The notes beneath the pieces are model-generated. The model saw nothing but the letters and a program-made list of their open reading frames with translations. It did no database searches and was not told the origin of the DNA. The translations under genes were made by a program, and so were the position numbers. Positions 36,701-47,617 of a stretch of 64,000 nt of DNA are shown piece by piece (the first letter of the stretch is position 1; each line of letters opens with the position of its first letter). Where the stretch lies: contig JAFPWG010000001.1 of assembly GCA_017395045.1 (NCBI GenBank), positions 62,001 through 126,000 on the forward strand, read 5' to 3'. Source of the stretch: Bacteroidales bacterium. Its GTDB lineage: Bacteria > Bacteroidota > Bacteroidia > Bacteroidales > UBA932.

Positions 36701-37023
36701 TCGCAGGGGAGGAGATCACCTATCCCCGTGCGGTCTATTCCGGCGACACGTCCCACAACAACTTCCTGATGAGCGACTACTGGATGGTCTCCAACGACCA
36801 CATCAAGCTCAAGAACGTCGAACTGGGCTATACCTTCGACCTGGGCCGGAACGGTCGCGACCGGATCCTGCAGGCGGTGCGCGTGTATTTCAACGCGAAC
36901 AACGTCTATACGTTCAAGAATGCCCTGTCCCGCTACGGCATCGACCCCGAAACCCGGGACGGAAGCACCTATATCTATCCGCTCACCCGGATTTTCATGG
37001 GCGGCATTAGTTTCCGTTTCTAA
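33724..37023 (+). CDS. susC: SusC/RagA TonB-dependent outer-membrane transporter (complete)
   Basis: 1099 residues. A signal peptide (ends LFAQG) precedes the carboxypeptidase-like domain (about 30-103, with DERGEPLYGAFV and DMDGKYSI), the TonB box near 110-118 (DEVVVTAFA), the plug with VYGVRGANGVIIVTTKRG, and a 22-strand-type barrel. It pairs with the SusD at 37037 to import glycans in a TonB-driven way. It has a complete set of the normal SusC parts, unlike the second SusC of this locus. Confidence 0.95.
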   Translation: MSKTLKTILVCAFAVLLGTAVPPLFAQGTRTVGGTVLDERGEPLYGAFVVQQGTSNGVSTDMDGKYSIRVPAGDVVLEFQFIGYTTQAKTVAATQSVLDVAMTMDTNLMDEVVVTAFATQKKVNVTGAISSVNGSDILSAPVSNISNALIGNTPGVAGIQTSGEPGRNAAEIHIRGVSTYGTTTPLIIIDGVEQASEQAFSEFNAMDPNEIQGISVLKDAASTAVYGVRGANGVIIVTTKRGSQGKPVINFSANYGLTSATLLQEGVTAYEYALFRNEAIRNEQKGYAGNESLSSYIYDDYDLWKFKNNRDFTPQEVDAMTGLTDAQKEQLKNTPALYYADHNLYKEQFNKVAPQYQVNLNVAGGTERVKYFVSFGYFRQEGITSSVQYYGADTQSLFNRYNFRSNFDIKITDRTTLTVNSAGQFGETTGPGNGADAYDLSARYKIIMQYIYDCNPFISPGIVDGHLISGFAGISGSPQNPLATKTNSNIGFQNAVYNLLMSGTATIYNSLLDNTLKLNHRMDYILKNLSSHVTVSYQDNYNRYVRYTPSLPSYSIQRNAENPLEFDFFGGSIGAGSFNSYGYSNWNKFYVDAGFDWAESFGQHNVSALLLGKASKYTMPNDNYHVPSGIMGFVGRVTYNYADRYMAEVNVGYNGTEQFAEGKRFGLFPAVSVGWVPTLEPWYPENDFLTFLKLRASYGEVGNDQLGASRRFYYLPNTWKLDGTGYWSGNSDGSAQNPYYSGATEGNLGNPDITWERARKFDAGVETKFFRNRLSIDYDWFYEKRDNILTTLGIIPGIYGVSPSDVPPANVGITMNKGYEVVVNWTDKIGDFIYTLGADLSYARNKIIYKAEAENPYEWMNETGHMIGQRYGLQSDGLFNTAEELAARPYNTYTGNKATLGDIRYKSLDVDDEEEYKIDQNDRGPIGFPNYSLYHFNFKVQLGWKGFDMKLLFTGSKDGSYYLPSGYTIPFYKNAGNAWKWQYDGRWTEEKYLAGEEITYPRAVYSGDTSHNNFLMSDYWMVSNDHIKLKNVELGYTFDLGRNGRDRILQAVRVYFNANNVYTFKNALSRYGIDPETRDGSTYIYPLTRIFMGGISFRF

Positions 37024-37036
37024 ACCGATGAGAGAT

Positions 37037-38869
37037 ATGAAAAAGATCACAAGCATATTGATGGCGGCCGCCCTGCTGCTGACCGCGTCCTGCAGTCTCT
37101 TCCTGGAGAAGCCGGACACGACGGGTACGGTGGACCAGCAGGCCGTGTTCTCGACGACGAAGAACGCACAGGCCGCCCTGATGTCCTGCTACCAGAATGT
37201 CCTCCGGCACGGCTGGCCGGGCGGCATGGGTATCGGCCACTGCACCTACGGTGCCATTTCCGGAGAAGTGGGCCGCGGATATAACTGGCACAGCAGCTAC
37301 CATATTTCGCAGCAGGGCCTTTCCGTGAACGGTACGGACGGTTCGGATGCGGGCGCCGAGCATTTCGGCAACAACTGGCGGTTCATCCGTGAGTGCTACC
37401 TGGTCAAGGAAAACATTGACTATGTGGCCGATATGTCCGATGCGGACAAAGAGGTGATCAAGGCCGAAGTATCGGCGCTGATTGCCTACCGCTATATGGG
37501 AATGTTCTACCGGTACGGCGGCGTTCCGATCGTGAGGAAGAGTTTCTTCTCGACGGATGACCTGAGCGCGCGACGCGCCACGGTTCAGGAGATGGTCGAC
37601 TTCATCTGCGAACTCTGCGACGAGGCGTACCAGGTGCTTCCGGCCAAATGGGACAATGCGAACACCGGCCGCATGACCAAGGGCGCCGCCCTGGCCATCA
37701 AGGCCCGGACCCTTCAGTTCGCCGCCCGTCCGCTGTTCAACAGCGCGACGCCTTACCTGTCCATGAAGAATGCGGAAGACAACGCTTATATCTGTTTCGG
37801 GAATGCCGACAAGGAGCGTTGGAAGGCGGCGATCGACGCCAATGAAGCGGTCCTTTCCTGGGCTTCCTCCAACGGTGTGCGTCTCCTGAATACGGGTGGA
37901 GCCGGCGAGGGAAAACCCAACCCCAACGCTTTCGACGACTATGGAAAGGCGACCTCCACTCCGTCCAACGAGGAGATCATCCTGGCTTTCAAATTCAATA
38001 GCAGCAACGTGAACGATCCCATCGTGAACTTTATCAACTGTTCCCGGTACGAGACCGGTAACCGGTATGATACCGACTGCAGCGGCGTCCTGACGAACCA
38101 TCTGGAGAACTATTGGGCCGCCGACGGTACGGAAATGTCCTGGCCGAGGGTGGGCGACGCCATGCCCCGCAGCGGCTCCGACTGGATCGCCAACATCGCG
38201 AAGATCGAGCCGCGGGCCCTGGCCGACATCAAGTTCGGCGGGCACGACTCCGCCAACAATCCGGGCGATTACAACTGGCAGAATATCGGCTGGAACCGGG
38301 GCGGTTATTCCGCCGACAAAGATAAGGGCGACGTATTCCCCAATGCGATCGACTCGGACAAGGGTTGTGGCGAGCGTACGAAGTTCTACTACCACGCGGG
38401 CAACCGGGTCTGGTTCGAGCCGCCGCTCTTCCGCCTGGCGGAGACCTATCTCTATCTGGCAGAAGCCTATAACGAATATGGCAACAGCGCCAAGGCCCTG
38501 GAGAACCTGAACAAGGTCCACAACCGGGCCGGCCTCCCTTCCATCACGGAAACGGACCAGGCCAAGCTCCGGGCCATCATCCAGCGCGAGTTCGCCGTGG
38601 AGTTCTTCCAGGAGAACCACCGCTACTATGATGTGAAGCACTGGAAGCGCAGCGATATCGGCAACGGTATCTGCGGTGGCGCCATGCGGATGCTTCAGTT
38701 CAACATCAAGAACGACGACGCCGCCACCTGGCCGTACGCAGCCAAGTGGATCGACACTTACTGGGACGCCGTCGCCTACGAATCCTATTGGAACGACGCG
38801 ATGTTCCTGGAACCGTTCCCCCAGAGCGAGATCAACAAGGGAACCCTGGTCCAGAACCCCGGTTATTGA
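37037..38869 (+). CDS. susD: SusD/RagB glycan-binding lipoprotein (first pair)
   Basis: 610 residues, lipobox LLTASCSLF (Cys19). It has the SusD N-terminal TPR-like helices (AEVSALIAYRYMGMFYRYGGVPIV, in pieces), the later RLAETYLYLAEAYNEYG motif, and the C-terminal signature LVQNPGY. ATG at 37037 begins the lipoprotein signal MKKITS; ATG 37028 is an alternative. It forms the lid of the SusC at 33724. Confidence 0.95.
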   Translation: MKKITSILMAAALLLTASCSLFLEKPDTTGTVDQQAVFSTTKNAQAALMSCYQNVLRHGWPGGMGIGHCTYGAISGEVGRGYNWHSSYHISQQGLSVNGTDGSDAGAEHFGNNWRFIRECYLVKENIDYVADMSDADKEVIKAEVSALIAYRYMGMFYRYGGVPIVRKSFFSTDDLSARRATVQEMVDFICELCDEAYQVLPAKWDNANTGRMTKGAALAIKARTLQFAARPLFNSATPYLSMKNAEDNAYICFGNADKERWKAAIDANEAVLSWASSNGVRLLNTGGAGEGKPNPNAFDDYGKATSTPSNEEIILAFKFNSSNVNDPIVNFINCSRYETGNRYDTDCSGVLTNHLENYWAADGTEMSWPRVGDAMPRSGSDWIANIAKIEPRALADIKFGGHDSANNPGDYNWQNIGWNRGGYSADKDKGDVFPNAIDSDKGCGERTKFYYHAGNRVWFEPPLFRLAETYLYLAEAYNEYGNSAKALENLNKVHNRAGLPSITETDQAKLRAIIQREFAVEFFQENHRYYDVKHWKRSDIGNGICGGAMRMLQFNIKNDDAATWPYAAKWIDTYWDAVAYESYWNDAMFLEPFPQSEINKGTLVQNPGY

Positions 38870-38886
38870 TTTAAAGGATGATTGCT

Positions 38887-41676
38887 ATGAAACAGTTGAT
38901 TTCAAGATACATTGCGCTTGTCGGCGGCTTTCTGGCAGCCGTGAGCCTGTCGGCCCAGGAGTATGGCACGGGTGCCATCTCCACCGCCTCGGGGGAAGAA
39001 CTGTACAAGGTCGAGAACGTCAATCTCTCGAATACTTTCGCAGGTGCCTTCTCCGGACTGACCGTGATGCAGGGGAGCGGCGAACTGGGCAACAACACCG
39101 CCAAGTGGCTGATCCGCGGAATGGGATCCTATGGCGTGGGCTCCTGGTCCACCGCCAAGATCTTCGTGGACGGCTTCGAGGTGAACAAGGAGTACATGAC
39201 CGCGATCTCGCCGGCCGAGATTGAGAAGGTGGAGATCCTCAAGGACGCCGCCGCCCTGGCCCTGTACGGGGAAAGGGGTGCGAACGGCGTGATCCGGATC
39301 ACTACCCGCCGCGGCCGGGAGGGCCAGACGACGGTGAATGCCCGGATCCGTTCCGGTGCCCAGGCGCCGACCATCCTGAACAAACCGCTCGGGTCCTACG
39401 AATTCGCCTCCCTCTATAACCAGGCCGTGTCCAACGACAAAGGGATGGTCTGGACACCCTTCTATACTCCGGAGCAGATGACTGCCTACCAGGACGGGAC
39501 CGGCGTGGACGTGGACTGGTATTCGAAGGCGCTCCAGCCCCTCGGAACGTTCCGGGATGCCGACGTGATCCTGAACGGCGGCTCCCGGGATGCCCGGTAC
39601 AACATCAATCTGGACTACATGGGCAGCAACGGCCTGTTGAGCGCCCGGAATACCGACCAGACGAAGAACCTGGGATACAACCGGTTCAACCTCCGTGCGA
39701 ACCTGGACTTCAATGTCCTGAAGATCTTCGAGGTCCGCTTCGACATGGGCGGCCGGATCGAGCAGCTGCACCGTCCGAACTATTCGGTGTCCACCCTGTT
39801 CGGCAACCTGGCGAAGTACCCTTCCAACATCTATGAGGTCTTCGATGATGCCGAGAGTAGCCACCTCAGCGGTACGGCCGTGTATCCGAACAACCCGTAC
39901 GCCTCCGTGCACGAACTCGGCTGGTATTCGTACAAGGGCCGCAGCCTGCAGACCAACCTGGCCGTGCGGGAGCGCCTGGACATGATTGCCAAGGGTCTTT
40001 ACCTGGAGGAGGCGGTCTCGCTGTACAGCTACACGCTGAGCACCTATTCCAAGACGAAGAACTATGCCCGCTGGCACGGCGGGGTGACCACGACGACCGA
40101 CGAGACCACGACCATCACGGCCAGCGGATACGGTTCCGCCGGCATGCAGGACTGGAAGCAGGGCCGGGTGACCCTGGGGTACGACAAGGAGACGGGTCCG
40201 CATTATGTCAATGCGGCCTTGAACTTCGGCGTGTCGGCCTACAAGGGCGACGGTTACTTCTCCTACAAGTACAATACGGCGAACCTGAACGGCTATCTCC
40301 GGTATGACTATGGCCACCGCTATATCCTGGAGGCCGCTTTCTCCGAGTACGGCAACGACGCCTACGCCAAGGGACACCGCTGGGCTTTCTATCCTACGGG
40401 TTCCGCCGCCTGGGTGATTTCCAACGAGCCGTTCCTGAAGGGCTCCGCCTTCGACCTGCTGAAGGTCAGGGCTTCGGTCGGCCTGTCCGGCATGTCCGAT
40501 TCCGGTGCCACGTCGGTTCTGTCCAACTATTCCTCCAACGGCCGCTATCTGTTCAAGGACTACTTTACTTCCAGCTACATCGGCGCCTTCTATACGGGAT
40601 CCGGAACCCCTTCATGGCAGAGCTCCCTCGTCTCGATGTTCGTTCCGAACGAGAACGCTCATGCCGAGAAGAGCCTGAAGTACAACGTGGGCCTGGACGC
40701 CCGTATCGGCGGTTTCTCCCTGAGCGCCGACGCGTTCCTGGACAAGCGTTCGGATATCCTCACGCTTGACAACTCCCTGATGGGTTACTACGGCAAGCAG
40801 TACAGCTTCTCCAACATCGGCAAGATGACCAACAAGGGTTTCGAAGTGGAGATGGCCTATGCCGGCGGCTGCGGTGACTTCGGATACGGGGTGCACGGGA
40901 ACGTCGCCTATGCGCACAATACCATCGACTATATGGCGGAAGTCCCCCCGGCCAACGCTTTCAGCGCCCAGACCGGCCGTCCGTTTGGGACCTACATCGG
41001 CCTGGTGGCCGACGGATTCTTTGGGACCGAGGACTTCGACGACGCAGGAAACCTCGTCTCCGGACTTCCGATGCCGGCTTTCGGCAGCGTCCAGCCGGGT
41101 GACGTGAAGTATCTGGACCTGGACAAGAACGGGGTCGTAGACCAGAACGACGTAACCAAGATCGGCCGCAGCTGGGTTCCGGAATGGAGCTTCGCTTTCG
41201 GCGGCCGCATCACCTGGAAGGGCTTCGACCTCGAATGCCTGTTCCAGGGTGTCGCGGGCGTCTCCGCGAACCTCCTGGACAACTGGAACCAGACGGTCGC
41301 CTTCGTGGACAACGGGAACGCCTACGCACTGGCCAAAGGTGCCTGGGCCTATTATCCGACCGAAGGCATCGACAACCGGGCGAATGCTACCTATCCGCGC
41401 CTGACCACCCAGGGCAATTCCAACAACTACCGGACGAGTTCCCTGTGGATCAAGGATGCATCCTTCTTGAAACTGAGAAACCTGGAGATCGGCTATACGA
41501 TCATTACCGAACGCGTTGAAAAGGTCGCCATCAAGACTGTCCGCTGTTTTGTCAACGGGCAGAACCTGCTGACGGTCAGTCCGGTCATGAAGGAGTTCAA
41601 CCTCGATCCCGAGAACTTCTCCGGTCTGTATCCGGCCCTGAAGTCCGTCAACGCCGGCGTTTCCGTAACCTTCTAA
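38887..41676 (+). CDS. SusC-family outer-membrane protein lacking the N-terminal domain and TonB box
   Basis: 929 residues from ATG 38887 (38878 is also in frame). After a signal peptide ending VSLSAQ, the mature chain begins EYGTGAISTASGEEL, which aligns with the end of the usual TonB box (GYGTxxxxxxTGAVSS). The whole carboxypeptidase-like domain and the acidic-Val TonB box are missing. The plug (IRGMGSYG, LYGERGANGVIRITTRRG) and the barrel to the terminal VTF are intact. It is followed by its own SusD. How it would be energised is unclear. It may be a second transporter for another oligomer, or a subunit relying on a different gate. Confidence 0.88.
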   Translation: MKQLISRYIALVGGFLAAVSLSAQEYGTGAISTASGEELYKVENVNLSNTFAGAFSGLTVMQGSGELGNNTAKWLIRGMGSYGVGSWSTAKIFVDGFEVNKEYMTAISPAEIEKVEILKDAAALALYGERGANGVIRITTRRGREGQTTVNARIRSGAQAPTILNKPLGSYEFASLYNQAVSNDKGMVWTPFYTPEQMTAYQDGTGVDVDWYSKALQPLGTFRDADVILNGGSRDARYNINLDYMGSNGLLSARNTDQTKNLGYNRFNLRANLDFNVLKIFEVRFDMGGRIEQLHRPNYSVSTLFGNLAKYPSNIYEVFDDAESSHLSGTAVYPNNPYASVHELGWYSYKGRSLQTNLAVRERLDMIAKGLYLEEAVSLYSYTLSTYSKTKNYARWHGGVTTTTDETTTITASGYGSAGMQDWKQGRVTLGYDKETGPHYVNAALNFGVSAYKGDGYFSYKYNTANLNGYLRYDYGHRYILEAAFSEYGNDAYAKGHRWAFYPTGSAAWVISNEPFLKGSAFDLLKVRASVGLSGMSDSGATSVLSNYSSNGRYLFKDYFTSSYIGAFYTGSGTPSWQSSLVSMFVPNENAHAEKSLKYNVGLDARIGGFSLSADAFLDKRSDILTLDNSLMGYYGKQYSFSNIGKMTNKGFEVEMAYAGGCGDFGYGVHGNVAYAHNTIDYMAEVPPANAFSAQTGRPFGTYIGLVADGFFGTEDFDDAGNLVSGLPMPAFGSVQPGDVKYLDLDKNGVVDQNDVTKIGRSWVPEWSFAFGGRITWKGFDLECLFQGVAGVSANLLDNWNQTVAFVDNGNAYALAKGAWAYYPTEGIDNRANATYPRLTTQGNSNNYRTSSLWIKDASFLKLRNLEIGYTIITERVEKVAIKTVRCFVNGQNLLTVSPVMKEFNLDPENFSGLYPALKSVNAGVSVTF

Positions 41677-41688
41677 AATGCTGTTGAT

Positions 41689-43350
41689 ATGAAAACAAGA
41701 TATATCATCCTTGCCTGCGCCGCCGTCCTCGCCGTTTCCTGCGACAAGTTCCTGGATACGAGCCTGGACCTGAACGCCACCGGCGAGACCGTGCAGACCA
41801 ACCGCGGTACTATCTGGAGTTTCGCCAACGCTTTCTATTCCCCGATCATCTACGGGTACGGAGTGCTGGACGGCAACCTGTTCGCGGCCGCGTCCGACGA
41901 GGCCCAGCAGACCGCCGCTTCCTCCAACGCCCTGTATTTCAACAAGGGAATACTGAATTCGAGCGTGAACCCGCTGTGGACCTACTATAACAACTGTTAC
42001 GAAGGGATCCGTGCGGCGAACTACTTCCTGGACTACGTGTCCGACGGCAAGGGACAGGCTCTGCTGGAAATGAACCGCAACCTTGTCACCGATGCCGTGA
42101 ACTATGCCCGTGACATGGCTTCCCTGAACTGGTACATCGCCGAGGCACACGTCGCCCGCGCCTACTACTACGCGGAACTGATCAAGATGTACGGCGGCGT
42201 TCCGATCGTGGAGATGACCCAGGAGCAGAGCGGGGGAGAACTCATCGGACGTTCTTCCTACGACGACTGCGTGGAGTACATCGTCAGCGAGATCGACAAC
42301 TGGAAGGACAAGCTTGCCCTGAACTGGAAGGACGACAATACCCGGGAAGGCCGTTTCACCCTGGGCGCCGCCCTGGCCATCAAGGCCCGCGTCCTGCTGT
42401 ATGCCGCCTCCCCGCTGCACAATCCCACCGGCGACCGCGCCAAGTGGGTAAGGGCCGCCGAAGCCGCGAACGAGCTCATTTCCAATCCGGATCTCTCCTA
42501 TTCCCTGGACAGCGACTATGAGGGCCTCTTCCGCGGTGGAAACTCCCTTTCCAGCAAGGAAGCCATCTATATTGTCCGGCGCGATGTATCCAATACGATG
42601 GAGACGAACAACTATCCGATCGCCACGTCCGGCGGCAAGAGCGGCGTGTGTCCGACCCAGAACCTGGTGTCGGCCTACGAGTACATCGGTGAGCCCGATC
42701 CGGCGAATCCCTATGCCAACCGCGACCCGCGCCTGACGGCCTCGGTCGTCACCAACGGCAGCACCTGGAACGGCCGCGTGATCGCCCAGGCCGCCGGGGA
42801 GACCGACGACATGGCGAAGACCAATGCCAGCCGTACCGGCTTCTACCTGAAGAAGTTCCTCACGGACGGACTGAACCTCACCCAGGGCCAGACCGCCCAG
42901 CATAACTGGATCGCCTACCGCTATGCGGAAGTGCTCCTGAACTATGCCGAGGCCGTGAACGAGGCCTGGGGCCCCGCGACGGTGCCCGCCGGTTTCCCGA
43001 TGAGCGCTGCCGATGCCCTGCAGCAGGTGCGTGACCGCGCCAGCGTGAGCCTTCCGGCCGTGGATGCCGGTACCGTCGATTCCTTCCGGGCCGCCGTCAA
43101 GCACGAACGCCAGGTGGAACTCGCCTTTGAGGATCACCGTTATTGGGATCTGCTCCGCTGGCGTGATGCGATGGACGTTCTGAACAAGCCCGTACAGGGC
43201 GTGAAGATCACCCGTTCCGGCGACAACTGGCAGTACAAAGTGGTGGATGTGGCGGACCGGGTGTTCGCCGAGCGCAACTATTACCTGCCGCTGATGCGTT
43301 CCGAGATCGAAAACGCCGGCGGTTCCCTGGATCAAAACCCCGGATATTGA
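41689..43350 (+). CDS. SusD/RagB-family lipoprotein (second pair)
   Basis: 553 residues, lipobox LAVSCDK (Cys17). SusD features are the helices with AEAHVARAYYYAELIKMYGG, the RYAEVLLNYAEAVNEAWG motif, FEDHRYWDLLRWRDAM and the C-terminal LDQNPGY. It follows the truncated SusC by 12 nt and is presumably its partner. Sequence similarity to the first SusD is limited to the fold signatures, so the two pairs are not a recent duplication. Confidence 0.94.
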   Translation: MKTRYIILACAAVLAVSCDKFLDTSLDLNATGETVQTNRGTIWSFANAFYSPIIYGYGVLDGNLFAAASDEAQQTAASSNALYFNKGILNSSVNPLWTYYNNCYEGIRAANYFLDYVSDGKGQALLEMNRNLVTDAVNYARDMASLNWYIAEAHVARAYYYAELIKMYGGVPIVEMTQEQSGGELIGRSSYDDCVEYIVSEIDNWKDKLALNWKDDNTREGRFTLGAALAIKARVLLYAASPLHNPTGDRAKWVRAAEAANELISNPDLSYSLDSDYEGLFRGGNSLSSKEAIYIVRRDVSNTMETNNYPIATSGGKSGVCPTQNLVSAYEYIGEPDPANPYANRDPRLTASVVTNGSTWNGRVIAQAAGETDDMAKTNASRTGFYLKKFLTDGLNLTQGQTAQHNWIAYRYAEVLLNYAEAVNEAWGPATVPAGFPMSAADALQQVRDRASVSLPAVDAGTVDSFRAAVKHERQVELAFEDHRYWDLLRWRDAMDVLNKPVQGVKITRSGDNWQYKVVDVADRVFAERNYYLPLMRSEIENAGGSLDQNPGY

Positions 43351-43351
43351 T

Positions 43352-44998
43352 ATGAAACGCGTTATCGTCCTTTTCTTCGCGGCGCTGGCCGCCCTTTCCG
43401 CCGCGGCGCAGATCGTCTCGGTGGAAGGCCCTTCAACCCGTGTCCCGCAGTACGGCAGGGCCGACTTTACGGTGGTCCTGACCGGAACCTGGAATAATCC
43501 TTATCTCCAGGAGGAGGCGTGTCTGGACATGGTTCTGACGGCTCCTTCCGGCAAGACGCTCATCCTCCCGTGTTTCTATGTGGAAGGGGAAAGCGGATCG
43601 GCGAGCCGCTGGGCCGCCCGGTTCACTCCGCAGGAGAAGGGACGGTACACGTATGTCTTTAGATATGCCCAGAACGGCCGGCCCGTCTCGGAGTCCCCGC
43701 AGGGGAGCTTCGAGACCGGGAAGCCGACCGGAAACGGCATCCTGCATACGCGGGACAACTGGACCCTCGCATTTGACGACGGTACCCCGTTCCGGGGCGT
43801 TGCCGAGAACATCTGCTGGGAATCCCGCGACAGTGACGACTCCAAGTTCTTCAAGGAGCTCCATGAGCAGGGCGACCGGTACAACTACGACGTGATGCTT
43901 CCGCAGTTCGCGGGGGCGGGCGGCAACTTCTGCCGCCTCTGGATGTGTTCCTGGAATTTCCCGATCGACCGGCAGCGTCATTTCAACAACCGTCGGTATA
44001 CCGAGTCGGACGAGTATATGAACCCCAGTGCCGTAGCCCGTCTGGACCATGCGGTGGAGTTGGGGGAGAACCTGGGCGTGCATTTCATGCTGTGCATGGG
44101 ACCGGGAAATGCGCGGACGGGACACGATTTCTTCGTTTCGCCCGAGGCGAAGGCCCGTCACCGCAACTACCTCCGCTATATCGTGGCCCGCTGGGGCTAC
44201 AGTCCGGCCATCGGCATGTGGGAGTTCTTCAACGAGATCGACAACATCCAGTTCCGCGACCAGCGGAATCCGATTCCCGCGGCGGACATCGTCGCCTGGC
44301 ATGCGGAGATGGCTGCTTACCTGAAATCCATCGATCCGTTCGGCCACATTGTCACGACCTCCATCTCTCACCGCGACCTGGCAGGACTGAATGATGTGAA
44401 GGATATGGACATCAACCAGAAGCACATCTACCGGGCCACTTCCTCGATGCCGGAGACCATCGTCCGGTACGAGAAGGCGCACGGAAAGCCCTATGTCATC
44501 GGTGAGTTCAGCTATGAGTGGGACTGGTCCAAGAACTTCGACGACTTCGCCGAGGACATGGACCTGGACTTCAAGCGCGGGCTCTGGTACGGCATTTTCT
44601 CGCCGACGCCCGTTACCCCGATGAGCTGGTGGTGGGAGTACTTCGAGAACCGCGGGCTGGTCCCGTATTTCCGGAACGTCCGGTATGTCAACGACCGGAT
44701 GCTCAAGTACGGAAAGGGCTCGTTCGAGCCGGTCCCCGTGCAGGCCGGCGACGCCGAGGCCTTCGCAGTCCGCTGTGGAGGACGGATGTATGTGTATGCC
44801 TACAATCCTTCTTCGCAGCCGGTATCCGCCCTCGGCATCCCGATGGCGGAAGCCTTGCGGATCGCTCCCAAGGTGGTTCCGTTCGACTTCGGGAAGGCCC
44901 GTTTCCGGGGTGGCAGGCGAATCAAACCGGAGAACGGCGTCCTGACCATTCCGGTGAACCTCGCTCCCCGCAGTGAGATCCTGTTTGAAATCAAATAG
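43352..44998 (+). CDS. DUF5060 plus clan GH-A glycoside hydrolase (GH5-like)
   Basis: 548 residues with a cleavable signal peptide (ends SAAAQ), not a lipoprotein. Residues about 22-120 form a DUF5060 beta-sandwich (YGRADFTVVLTGTWNNPY). The rest is a TIM-barrel of clan GH-A type: NFCRLWMCSWN, GMWEFFNEIDN with the acid/base Glu, and YVIGEFSYEWDW with the nucleophile Glu. The exact family is uncertain. In this context it may act on mannan or glucomannan oligomers in the periplasm. It begins 1 nt after the SusD stop. Confidence 0.75.
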   Translation: MKRVIVLFFAALAALSAAAQIVSVEGPSTRVPQYGRADFTVVLTGTWNNPYLQEEACLDMVLTAPSGKTLILPCFYVEGESGSASRWAARFTPQEKGRYTYVFRYAQNGRPVSESPQGSFETGKPTGNGILHTRDNWTLAFDDGTPFRGVAENICWESRDSDDSKFFKELHEQGDRYNYDVMLPQFAGAGGNFCRLWMCSWNFPIDRQRHFNNRRYTESDEYMNPSAVARLDHAVELGENLGVHFMLCMGPGNARTGHDFFVSPEAKARHRNYLRYIVARWGYSPAIGMWEFFNEIDNIQFRDQRNPIPAADIVAWHAEMAAYLKSIDPFGHIVTTSISHRDLAGLNDVKDMDINQKHIYRATSSMPETIVRYEKAHGKPYVIGEFSYEWDWSKNFDDFAEDMDLDFKRGLWYGIFSPTPVTPMSWWWEYFENRGLVPYFRNVRYVNDRMLKYGKGSFEPVPVQAGDAEAFAVRCGGRMYVYAYNPSSQPVSALGIPMAEALRIAPKVVPFDFGKARFRGGRRIKPENGVLTIPVNLAPRSEILFEIK

Positions 44999-45005
44999 AA
45001 AAAAG

Positions 45006-47599
<2,594 letters not shown>

Positions 47600-47617
47600 A
47601 GATTAAATTTACACGAT

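Noticed and set aside
33580-37119. Very long open frame (about 1179 codons) opposite the first SusC gene
   Set aside because: It is antisense to an unmistakable SusC and its translation has no domain. High GC and codon bias produce long open frames on the opposite strand here; the same holds for 31226-33691, 38902-40377, 40612-43335 and 18857-20860.
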